Made by a program: the position numbers and the translations under genes. Under the pieces are notes generated by a model. It saw only the letters and a list, made by a program, of their open reading frames with translations. It did no database searches and was not told the DNA's origin. From positions 1 through 8,388 of the forward strand of contig CAYFLK010000099.1 in assembly GCA_964344035.1 (NCBI GenBank): 8,388 nt of DNA, written 5' to 3'. Origin of the DNA: UBA1014 sp964344035 (lineage in GTDB: Bacteria; SAR324; NAC60-12). Shown here piece after piece: positions 1-6,111 of the stretch (positions are counted from its first letter, which is position 1; every line of letters starts with the position of its first letter).

Positions 1-39
1 TTTATCAAATTAATCAAAGAGATATGACTGATCACTTAA

Positions 40-210
40 GGGAACTTCGGACTAGAACAAGAGGAACTTCTTGGCAAACAGGGACGCAAAGCTTTCAGGG
101 ACCTCGCATTCACAGGTGGTGATGTTTTACACAACAGGACAATCAATGAAGTACATTCGCTGACTGCGGATCGACATCTGATTTCGGTTGCAGGTTACGG
201 TCTTTATGAA
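40..210 (+). pseudogene. Start-less upstream extension of the propeller/GGDEF reading frame
   Basis: The GGDEF protein's frame is open from 40, just after in-frame stops at 25-27 (TGA) and 37-39 (TAA). From about 139 the translation (TINEVHSLTADRHLISVAGY, then GLYELNP) reads as a normal propeller blade that continues into the TTG at 211. There is no ATG, GTG or TTG in this frame between 40 and 210. The sequence from 40 to about 135 is not recognisably propeller-like in any frame. The simplest readings are a 5'-truncated or rearranged gene, a frameshift, or an assembly error near the window edge. I see no second gene in positions 1-210. Confidence 0.5.
73..117 (+). promoter_or_regulatory. GEMM-I (c-di-GMP riboswitch)-like core, incomplete
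   Basis: GGCAAAC (73-79), one A, then GGGACGCAAAGC (81-92) match, from memory, the two most conserved strands of the GEMM-I cyclic-di-GMP aptamer. CAGGGACCT (96-104) with AGGT (114-117) could form the next helix. Against it: the short GNRA-capped hairpin normally between the two strands is absent, and no good 3' partner of the closing stem (a GGTTGCC-like segment) is visible. It may be a decayed or deleted aptamer upstream of a c-di-GMP-related gene, or a coincidence. A covariance-model score would decide. Confidence 0.25.
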
Positions 211-1674
211 TTGAATCCCGCGGAGGGAATCATCACCTCCATTAACCAGTCCCTGGGCATAAAGGATGAGGAGATATATGGTCTTTTCCAGGATGACCGT
301 GAAAGCCTCTGGCTGGGGACAAGCAGCAGCATTGTTACTTTCTTTAGGAAAAAAACAGCTCAGCGTAAGCTTTCAGTGGAAGGCAAGTCCTCTTTTCAAG
401 CAACCGGGGCGCCTTCATTTGAACCTGAGGAGAACATACCCTTTGCTGCCTTGATCCGCGGCGTGCAGGGAATTGAGAAGGAAAGCACTTTTTTCGGGGG
501 GACTTCCTTTGAACATGAAGGGGGCGTGCCTACGCTTTCCGAATCGCCGCTTACTCACCTGACCCTTGAGTATGAAGACAACGCGCTTCGGTTTCTCTTC
601 ACGGCAAACGATTTTTACAGTCCCGAGACGGTTCAGTTCCAAACCTACCTGAAAGGGATGGAGGAAGGGTGGTCGAAATGGTCCAAGCGTCCTTTTCGGG
701 AATACACCAACCTCATCTGGCATGAATACACTTTTTTCGTGCGTGCCCTGCGCAGTGACGGAACGCAAAGCGAAGCGTCCAGCTTCACTTTCCGCATCCT
801 CCCTCCATGGTATGAAACATGGTGGTTTTATGCCTCACAGGTGGGGTTTCTGCTTTTTCTCCTGCTCATCGCGGGAATCCTGAGGGGTTATGGCTGGGGT
901 GAGAACCTTTCTGATTACATCGTCGCGGTGGTGGTCCTCGTGTTGTTCGTTTACCTTGACACCCAGACCGAGGTCTACATCGAGGGATTCGCAGAAGACG
1001 TTCTGTATATCAAGGTTCTGCTGATGATCGCCATGGGCATCATGATCGAACCGATGCAGGGGATGGCAAAAAGGGGGTTCGCCAAAATCCACCTGGGTGG
1101 AGACGTGTTGACGCGCCGTCATCGTGATGAACTGACCGGTCTTGGAGACCGGGTGTATTTTAACAAAAAAATGGGACGGGCCATCGCCAAGGCCCTGAAA
1201 CAGCCTAGACCAATCAGCATGGTGATGCTCGATTTTGATCACTTCAAAAATGTAAATGATCAGCACGGACTTGAATGCGGAGATGAAATGCTGGTGCAGC
1301 TGGCTCAGATCCTGATGAAAAATGCGCGAGAAGGCGACATCGTCGCGCGTTACATGGGGGAGAAATTTATCATCGGACTCTTTGACCTCTCAACCGGGGT
1401 CACGGTCCGGGTTTGCGAACGGATCCGGAAAGACATAGAAACCCACGAGTTCCGCTTTGAGGACCTCAGCCTGCGGCTACGCGCCAGTTTCGGTGCGGCG
1501 TGTTTTCCGGATGTGTGCGCGGACAATCTCAGCCTCGAGGCGCTGCTGCACGAAGTCGATGCAGCCCTGAGCGAAGCAAAAGCCCGCGGACGGAATCAGA
1601 CCGTAGCCGCCCCGGTTATCCAGTCACGCAATGCTACGGAAGCTCTGCCTGGGGAAACTTCCCGGTTATCATAA
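211..1674 (+). CDS. Propeller/Y_Y_Y membrane protein with degenerate GGDEF domain (N-terminally incomplete)
   Basis: This is the C-terminal part of a membrane signalling protein. Numbered from the TTG at 211, residues 1-52 are the end of a two-component-regulator propeller (blade motif near residues 21-37, ending LWLGTSSS). Residues about 117-198 are a Y_Y_Y domain followed by PPWYETWWFY. Hydrophobic segments at about 203-225, 236-250 and 264-280 should place the C-terminus in the cytoplasm. Residues about 304-465 are a GGDEF domain: RDELTGL, DFDHFKNVND (D341, N349), GD at 357-358 and AKARGRN are kept. The signature GG[DE]EF is MGEKF (382-386), while the RxxD inhibitory site (R373, D376) five residues before it is intact. 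It therefore probably binds c-di-GMP rather than making it (inference). Full-length relatives carry many more propeller blades. Blade-like sequence continues upstream to about 139 without a start codon, so the true 5' end is missing, frameshifted or decayed. The gene converges on slipin with an 11-base gap. Confidence 0.8.
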   Translation: MNPAEGIITSINQSLGIKDEEIYGLFQDDRESLWLGTSSSIVTFFRKKTAQRKLSVEGKSSFQATGAPSFEPEENIPFAALIRGVQGIEKESTFFGGTSFEHEGGVPTLSESPLTHLTLEYEDNALRFLFTANDFYSPETVQFQTYLKGMEEGWSKWSKRPFREYTNLIWHEYTFFVRALRSDGTQSEASSFTFRILPPWYETWWFYASQVGFLLFLLLIAGILRGYGWGENLSDYIVAVVVLVLFVYLDTQTEVYIEGFAEDVLYIKVLLMIAMGIMIEPMQGMAKRGFAKIHLGGDVLTRRHRDELTGLGDRVYFNKKMGRAIAKALKQPRPISMVMLDFDHFKNVNDQHGLECGDEMLVQLAQILMKNAREGDIVARYMGEKFIIGLFDLSTGVTVRVCERIRKDIETHEFRFEDLSLRLRASFGAACFPDVCADNLSLEALLHEVDAALSEAKARGRNQTVAAPVIQSRNATEALPGETSRLS

Positions 1675-1677
1675 CCG
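1663..1677. repeat. Perfect 7+1+7 palindrome over the GGDEF stop codon
   Basis: CGGTTAT-C-ATAACCG is a perfect inverted repeat spanning the TAA stop at 1672-1674, in the 11-base gap before the convergent slipin stop. The ten bases CCCGGTTATC at 1661-1670 also occur exactly 50 bases earlier at 1611-1620. It could serve as a short hairpin or protein-binding site between convergent genes. There is no T-tract on either side, so it is not a canonical terminator. Confidence 0.35.
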
Positions 1678-1685
1678 TCAGCAAG

Positions 1686-2456
1686 TCAGATCTTCCCGGG
1701 TCCCGCAATTTTCTCGAAGATCGGTCCGAGACGTTCCATGGGCAGCGGAAAAACGATGGTGCTGCTCTTATCGGTCGCAATTTCCGTCAGAGTCTGCAGG
1801 TAGCGCAGTTGTATTGCCTGCGGCTCTTGGGCCAGTGTCTGCGCGGATTCCAGAAGTTTCCCGGCGGCTTGCAGTTCTCCCTCGGCATGGATCACCTTGG
1901 CCCGCCGTTCCCGTTCAGCTTCTGCCTGACGGGCAATAGCACGCACCATGCTGTCGTCGAGATCAACCTGTTTGATTTCAACATTTGCCACCTTGATCCC
2001 CCAGCCGTCGGTCTGCTGGTCAAGGATGGTCTGGATGTTGGTGCTCAGTTTTTCGCGCTCCGCAAGCATTTCATCCAGTTCATGCTGCCCGAGCACCGAC
2101 CGCAGGGTCGTCTGGGCAAGTTGGCTGGTGGCTTCATAATAATCCTCGACTTGTATGATCGCGCGTTCCGGATCGACGACGCGGAAGTAGATCACCGCAT
2201 TCACCTTGACTGAAACATTGTCGCGAGAGATAACGTCCTGAGTGGGAACATCGAGGACCATCACGCGCAGGTCCACCCGAACCATTTGCTGCAGTCCGGG
2301 GATGACGATGATCAATCCAGGACCCTTCACTGCCCAGAACCGGCCGAGCATGAAGATAACTCCGCGCTCATATTCACGCAGGATTTTGATCATCGAAACC
2401 AGCAGCAGGATGATTATGATCAAGGGTATGACAACAGAGAGTGAATCGAAAATCAT
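1686..2456 (-). CDS. Slipin / stomatin-like SPFH (band 7) membrane protein
   Basis: This 256-residue protein belongs to the SPFH/band 7 family, slipin (prokaryotic stomatin) branch. An N-terminal membrane segment (about residues 7-24) leads into YERGVIFMLGRF and the KGPGLIIVIPGLQ signature of slipins. The band 7 core runs to about residue 170. An Ala/Glu/Arg-rich coiled coil (AEAERERRAKVIHAEGELQ region) and a short hydrophobic C-terminal stretch follow. Such proteins oligomerise on the inner membrane and organise it or act with NfeD proteases. The ATG at 2454-2456 overlaps the nfeD TGA as ATGA, and AGGAG sits five bases upstream, so translation is probably coupled. Family and operon assignment are firm; the cellular substrate is unknown. 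Many annotations call it a paraslipin, a hypothetical or a QmcA-like protein, but the short length and NfeD partner favour slipin. Confidence 0.93.
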   Translation of the reverse strand: MIFDSLSVVIPLIIIILLLVSMIKILREYERGVIFMLGRFWAVKGPGLIIVIPGLQQMVRVDLRVMVLDVPTQDVISRDNVSVKVNAVIYFRVVDPERAIIQVEDYYEATSQLAQTTLRSVLGQHELDEMLAEREKLSTNIQTILDQQTDGWGIKVANVEIKQVDLDDSMVRAIARQAEAERERRAKVIHAEGELQAAGKLLESAQTLAQEPQAIQLRYLQTLTEIATDKSSTIVFPLPMERLGPIFEKIAGPGKI

Positions 2457-3811
2457 GTCTTCTCCTTTTCCAGGGGTTCGACTTGAACTACCAGACCCTC
2501 GAGGTCTGTAACACGGACAATCTGTCCTCGGGTAAGTGTCTGCTTTGTGCTTGCCTGCCAGATTTCTCCCTGTACACGGACCTGACCGGAGGATTCAAAA
2601 TCGGTGACGGCGATTCCTTGTGACCCGATAAGCTTTTCCCTGCCGCTGACAACCGGGCGCTTTCTGGATTTGAAGAGGGCGCCAAGCACCACCGCAAAGA
2701 AAGCCAGGTTCATCAGCGCCAGCGCACCTACCAGCCACGGAGACAACCCGAAACCCGGTGCGTCAGTGTCCATCAGGATGATGGATCCAAACACGAATGA
2801 AACCGCACCGCCGATTCCAAGCGCCCCGAAACTGGGGGCAAAGGCTTCGGCTATCATCAGTGCAATGCCAAGCACGATAAGTCCCAGCCCCGCATAACTG
2901 ACAGGCAGCACCTGGAATGCATAAAGCGCAAGCACGAGCGCTATGGCGCCAGTGATGCCCGGCGCAAGCGATCCGGGATTCGCGAATTCGAAAACAAGGC
3001 CGTATATGCCGATCAGCATCAGGATGTAAGCCACGTTGGGATTGGTGATGATGGCAAGCAGTTCACTGCGCCAGTCCGGTTCCGAACGTTCGATGCTCAA
3101 CCCCGTTGTATGAAGTACATGTTTTTGATTCAACAGCTGCACTTCACGTCCATCAGCCTGTTTCAGCAGCTCCGGAATGTGCCCGGCAATCAGGTCGATC
3201 ACTCCCTGGCTGAGCGCTTCCTCAGCGGCCAGGCTGGCGCCTTTGCGCACGGCCTGTTCAGCCCATTCTACGTTTCTTCCACGCAACTGGGCCAAGCTGC
3301 GCAGGTAGGCAGTCGCATCGTTGATCAGCTTGCGTTCCATCGCGGAACCTCCTGAACCGGAATCAGGCTGCTCTTTTTTCCCTGCAGGAGAATCAGGCTC
3401 GCCTGGAGTGGGCATTGGCAGGCCGCCTAGTTGAACCGGGGTGGCCGCGCCAAGGTTGGTGCCCGGCGCCATAGCGGCAATGTGACTGGCATACAGTATG
3501 TATGTGCCTGCGCTGGCGGCCCTCGCTCCGCTCGGGGCGACAAACGAAATCACCGGCACTCTCGAGGTGAGTATGTCCTGGATGATATCGCGCATGGCCG
3601 AATCCAGTCCTCCCGGTGTATCCATCTGCAGTACCACCACTGATGCAGCCTGTTCTTCCGCACGTTCCAGCCCCCGGTGGACATAATCCACGGTGGCGGG
3701 CCCGATGGCGCCGTGGATTGACAAAACCATGGCAGTGGATGCAAATCCGGTTTGCACAAGTGAAAACCAGAACCATGCAATCAGCATTATTGACGGGAAT
3801 TGACGCTTCAT
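2453..3811 (-). CDS. NfeD-family membrane-bound ClpP-class serine protease (long form)
   Basis: This is a 452-residue long-form NfeD (NfeD1b, stomatin-operon partner). Residues 1-24 look like a signal peptide (MKRQ start, hydrophobic core, GFA before the mature part). The ClpP-class protease domain follows: VVVLQMDTPGGLD (58-70), and AASAGTYILY with the likely nucleophile S100. K161 in MERKLINDA is the likely dyad lysine by analogy to the archaeal enzyme PH1510. Between them, at about 129-156, is a low-complexity Gly/Pro/Ser/Asp linker. About four to five membrane helices (roughly 255-390) precede a C-terminal NfeD OB-fold domain (about 395-450). PH1510 cleaves the hydrophobic C-terminus of its stomatin partner, so a comparable reaction on the adjacent slipin is plausible. 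A GAGG lies three bases before the ATG. Its last four bases overlap the slipin start. Confidence 0.93.
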   Translation of the reverse strand: MKRQFPSIMLIAWFWFSLVQTGFASTAMVLSIHGAIGPATVDYVHRGLERAEEQAASVVVLQMDTPGGLDSAMRDIIQDILTSRVPVISFVAPSGARAASAGTYILYASHIAAMAPGTNLGAATPVQLGGLPMPTPGEPDSPAGKKEQPDSGSGGSAMERKLINDATAYLRSLAQLRGRNVEWAEQAVRKGASLAAEEALSQGVIDLIAGHIPELLKQADGREVQLLNQKHVLHTTGLSIERSEPDWRSELLAIITNPNVAYILMLIGIYGLVFEFANPGSLAPGITGAIALVLALYAFQVLPVSYAGLGLIVLGIALMIAEAFAPSFGALGIGGAVSFVFGSIILMDTDAPGFGLSPWLVGALALMNLAFFAVVLGALFKSRKRPVVSGREKLIGSQGIAVTDFESSGQVRVQGEIWQASTKQTLTRGQIVRVTDLEGLVVQVEPLEKEKT

Positions 3812-3831
3812 CGTCCTCGGTATGAGTTGGT

Positions 3832-3845
3832 TGAGTATAAACTCA
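3832..3845. promoter_or_regulatory. nfeD upstream region: inverted repeat overlapping a -10-like hexamer
   Basis: On the minus strand the hexamer TATACT (five of six matches to TATAAT) lies about 23 bases before the nfeD start, inside the inverted repeat TGAGT-N4-ACTCA. A second possibility is TTGATT, 17 bases, TAGTCT slightly further upstream. The repeat centred on the -10 element could be an operator. No experiment supports either promoter, and both are weak matches at -35. Confidence 0.3.
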
Positions 3846-4053
3846 GACTAGCCCGTTCTTTGTTCTTAATCAAGAAATTGAAGTGCGCGGGGGCTGCTCT
3901 CACTGAAATGATTCAATAAAACATGCTGCTTTGGGCTTGATTGAAAAATCCACAAAGCGCAAACTTTGCACAATGAAAATGGAATGAAAGAAGCAATTAT
4001 CCCTGCAATTTCTTAATCTGCATTGCAAAATCCGACCTTCAGCCGCATGAGTT

Positions 4054-4059
4054 TATGAT
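4054..4059 (+). promoter_or_regulatory. Possible -10 element for coaE
   Basis: TATGAT matches five of six bases of the sigma70 -10 consensus and would give a leader of about 30 bases before the coaE ATG. No convincing -35 hexamer is found 16-18 bases upstream (the sequence there is near TCCGAC). The surrounding 284-base gap is AT-rich and is the natural place for divergent promoters of nfeD and coaE. It also holds three variants of TTG-AAAATCC (3941-3951, 4023-4033, 4067-4079). Confidence 0.3.
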
Positions 4060-4095
4060 GCATCAGTTGCAAAAAATCCCTACTGCATAACCGGT

Positions 4096-4773
4096 ATGAC
4101 AATCACACCACTCCTGATCGGGTTGACCGGGGGAATCGCCACCGGAAAGAGCATTGTAGCGGCGAAAGTGCGGGAAATGGGTTACCCTGTCATCGATGCT
4201 GACAGCTTGGGACACAGGGTGCTTGTGCCGGATCATCCTGGATCCAGGCAAGTGATAGAATCTTTCGGGACGGAAATTCTAGACCGGGACGGGCATATTG
4301 ACCGCAAGAAACTGGGGCAGCTAGTTTTTCAGGATCGGGAGAAACTGCGGCGCCTGAACGCTATTTCACACCCCTTCATTGCTGAAATGGCAGAAGCCGA
4401 AGCGAGCAGGCTGGCAACCTTGGAAAATCAGGGGATCGTGTTCCTGGAAGCCGCCTTGCTGATTGAAGCCGACTGGCACGAAAAATGTGCAAAAATCTGG
4501 GTCGTGCTATCAAGTCGGGAGCATGTTCTGCAACGGTTGTCGGCCCGTGACGGGATATCATTCATTCAGGCGATGGAACGCATTGAGGCGCAATTGAAAC
4601 CCGGCGAGCGTGTTCCTTTTGCCGACGTCTTGTTTGAAAACAATTCTGACAGAAACTCCCTTGAAATTCAGGTCGAGGAAGCTGTAAAAGAACTTGTCTC
4701 GTTTGTGCATCAGTCTAAGCAGGGAGGACCGTCTGATCCAGTTCCGGATGATATGTTAGAGCATTCCAGTTAA
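4096..4773 (+). CDS. coaE: Dephospho-CoA kinase
   Basis: CoaE phosphorylates the 3'-hydroxyl of dephospho-CoA with ATP, the last step of coenzyme A synthesis, in the cytoplasm. The 225-residue product shows the Walker A loop GGIATGKS (12-19), the DAD motif (34-36) and ISHPFI. EAALLIEADW stands where the family usually has a PLLFE-like segment. The lid ARDGIS...RIEAQ and the C-terminal ADVLFENN...L pattern are also present. It is about 20 residues longer than typical CoaE because of a polar tail ending in DDMLEHSS, followed by tandem TAA stops. No Shine-Dalgarno sequence is visible before the ATG at 4096, but this start places the P-loop at the usual distance from the N-terminus. The common coaE neighbours of other bacteria (zapD, yacG, pilD) are not present. 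Confidence 0.95.
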   Translation: MTITPLLIGLTGGIATGKSIVAAKVREMGYPVIDADSLGHRVLVPDHPGSRQVIESFGTEILDRDGHIDRKKLGQLVFQDREKLRRLNAISHPFIAEMAEAEASRLATLENQGIVFLEAALLIEADWHEKCAKIWVVLSSREHVLQRLSARDGISFIQAMERIEAQLKPGERVPFADVLFENNSDRNSLEIQVEEAVKELVSFVHQSKQGGPSDPVPDDMLEHSS

Positions 4774-4841
4774 TAAACCGAAATTCAATTTCAGAGGGTT
4801 CTTTACTCACGCAGACATGGCATTTCCAGGCAACACAACTC

Positions 4842-4870
4842 TTGGCCCCTCAGCAAAACAATGTTATCTT
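4842..4870 (+). promoter_or_regulatory. Candidate sigma70 promoter with extended -10
   Basis: TTGGCC (4842-4847), a 17-base spacer, and TATCTT (4865-4870) preceded by TG-N form a plausible extended -10 promoter (four of six matches at each hexamer). Transcription would begin near 4877. It lies downstream of coaE, about 240 bases before the next start codon, so it could drive a small RNA or a long leader for the gene at 5112. Confidence 0.4.
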
Positions 4871-4876
4871 ATCATA

Positions 4877-5062
4877 AAAGGGGTCGATCCGTTCGGGTCC
4901 GGGATTGCCGGCAGTTTCATGGGATTGTGGAATACAGGCAGTGGAAGTGTAAGGAACACTTGCCCTGTATATCGGCAAAAACGCAATTCAAATCCGGAAG
5001 ACCTCCCAACCCGATTAACATGCTGGACAAACCTGCCGGCCCACCTGCATTGCCAGGCGGGT
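4877..5062 (+). ncRNA. Candidate structured RNA or long 5' leader (unassigned)
   Basis: The 338-base gap 4774-5111 has no convincing protein gene. Nested complementary segments suggest a long imperfect hairpin. From outside in: GGTCG (4882-4886) with CGATT (5012-5016); GGGT (4895-4898) with ACCT (5001-5004); CCGG (4899-4902) with CCGG (4994-4997); TTGCCG (4905-4910) with CGGCAA (4973-4978); ATACAGG (4932-4938) with CCTGTAT (4964-4970); and AAGTGT (4945-4950) with ACACTT (4956-4961), loop AAGGA. A separate strong hairpin follows: ACCTGCCGGC (5031-5040) with GCC-A-GGCGGGT (5052-5062). The elongated shape with an asymmetric internal loop recalls 6S RNA, but I recognise no conserved 6S sequence. 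No U-tract terminator is seen. Short helices can nest by chance, so this is a hypothesis. Confidence 0.3.
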
Positions 5063-5111
5063 AAAGAACAAAGAAATTGAGGATCCGCTAAGAGTTTGCA
5101 GGAATAGAGTG

Positions 5112-6059
5112 ATGAAACGTCCCATCCATTTAATCCTCGATGCCCATTTCCAGCCGGGGGTTTCCCTTTTCTGGCGCCGTCACGGTCTTCGCGTCATGGA
5201 ACAACTGGTGCCCGCGGAATTTTCCTGCACCAGCGGTAAACAAGGGCTTGAAACGGTGATGGGGCAGGCCATCTGGGCGGGGTGGAAGAAGATTATACTG
5301 ATTGGCACTCCGCACTCAATCCAGCGAGGGTTCAATGTGCTGATGCATGCAACTCCGGAATGCAGGAATTCTCTGGAGATGGGTTTCTGGCCGCTGAAGT
5401 GGGTGGAACTGCCCATGAACCTGTTTCCCCTTTCCGCAAACCTGGGGGCAATCCTGCAGGTCTTCAAAGCCGGAAACACCTTGCCGGTGGATGTGATGAA
5501 AATCCAGTACCTGTCCCCCAAACTGGAAACCGCCTATCATTGGAATGAATTGCAATTGAACTGCAGAATGGATTCGGCGGAAACAAGGTTATATGTGGAC
5601 GAGAAAGACCACTGTATAGAGGGAGGTTTTCGCGGCACCATTTCGTTTCAGGATCAGGCGCTGAGTTCACTCACCATCACTCCGGGCAGATTGACCAAAC
5701 CACAACAGCTGCGGGTTTATCTGCATACCAGAGGACAGCCCCAGAGTAAAAGTTCCTGGTTCGGAACCCTGATGCGTTTAGGAAAACCAAATGTGGATAT
5801 GCTGGGTGCAGGAACCCAGGTTGAAATTCAAGGAAACTGGGCCAACCTCAATCTGAAAGAACTTGCTGAACCGGTGCAGGCAATTCACTGTGAGATCATT
5901 CGACGCGCTTTCCCCTTGATCATCCCGGTGATGCCGATCAAAACCAGGGAATTTGCCAGGGAGAAACTCTTCAATTACCGGCCACAAGGAGTTGTGGCAA
6001 CCAACCGCCAGGCGGTTGCTAAGAGTCAGTTCAGTAAAAGGGATCCGCGCCTTCCCTGA
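5112..6059 (+). CDS. Divergent diacylglycerol/lipid kinase-like protein lacking catalytic motifs
   Basis: The 315-residue product has no obvious membrane segment. Residues about 40-78 line up without gaps with the DAGK/YegS catalytic region: an AxxxGWKKIILIG strand, then GTPHS (65-69) where the family has GGDGT, then IQRGFNVLM as in LNEVVNGLM. The next family motif PxGTxND corresponds to PLKWVEL (94-100), also lost, while ILQVFKAGNTLPVDVMKIQY fits the segment leading into the second domain. Residues about 165-275 are beta-rich, ending EPVQAIHCEIIRRAFPLIIP as in the DAGK C-terminal domain. The fold is probably kept while ATP-dependent kinase activity is probably lost; a lipid-binding or regulatory role is speculation. 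The ATG at 5112 is preferred over the adjacent GTG at 5109 because AGGA (5100-5103) is eight bases upstream. It converges on the bactofilin gene. Confidence 0.6.
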   Translation: MKRPIHLILDAHFQPGVSLFWRRHGLRVMEQLVPAEFSCTSGKQGLETVMGQAIWAGWKKIILIGTPHSIQRGFNVLMHATPECRNSLEMGFWPLKWVELPMNLFPLSANLGAILQVFKAGNTLPVDVMKIQYLSPKLETAYHWNELQLNCRMDSAETRLYVDEKDHCIEGGFRGTISFQDQALSSLTITPGRLTKPQQLRVYLHTRGQPQSKSSWFGTLMRLGKPNVDMLGAGTQVEIQGNWANLNLKELAEPVQAIHCEIIRRAFPLIIPVMPIKTREFAREKLFNYRPQGVVATNRQAVAKSQFSKRDPRLP

Positions 6060-6111
6060 TCGACCCTATAAACGGTGGGTTTGACGAGTTTGCGAAACAG
6101 GAGCAAGGAAT

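Noticed and set aside
1500..2213. Long plus-strand open frame (237 codons) antisense to slipin
   Set aside because: It overlaps the C-terminus of the GGDEF protein and the body of slipin, has no recognisable domain, and reads as the complement of a strongly supported gene.
3393..3780. Antisense and out-of-frame open frames over the nfeD protease domain
   Set aside because: They are shadows of a gene with a clear signal peptide and protease motifs, and carry no domain of their own.
4877..5017. Identification of the gap as 6S RNA, SRP RNA, tmRNA or RNase P RNA
   Set aside because: The shape recalls 6S, but none of the conserved sequence elements I know for these RNAs is present (for example no GGAAGGAAGCAGCC, no GAGGAAAGTCC, no tRNA-like CCA end).
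5031..5062. Hairpin ACCTGCCGGC...GCCAGGCGGGT as an intrinsic terminator
   Set aside because: The stem is strong, but it is followed by AAAGAACAAAG with no T-run on the plus strand, and no T-run is seen on the other side.
3856..5075. Twelve-base AAGAACAAAGAA shared upstream of nfeD (minus strand) and of the gene at 5112
   Set aside because: A few identical purine-rich 12-mers are expected by chance in a window of this size counting both strands, and nothing else in the two upstream regions matches.
4817..5080. Small open frames at 4817-5080 and 4861-5064 in the gap after coaE
   Set aside because: They overlap each other in different frames, have no ribosome site, and their translations show no family pattern. 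The region fits a structured RNA or leader better.
6060..6111. Bidirectional terminator between the kinase-like gene and the bactofilin gene
   Set aside because: The 52-base gap has only a weak GTTT...AAAC complementarity and no stable stem or T-tract.
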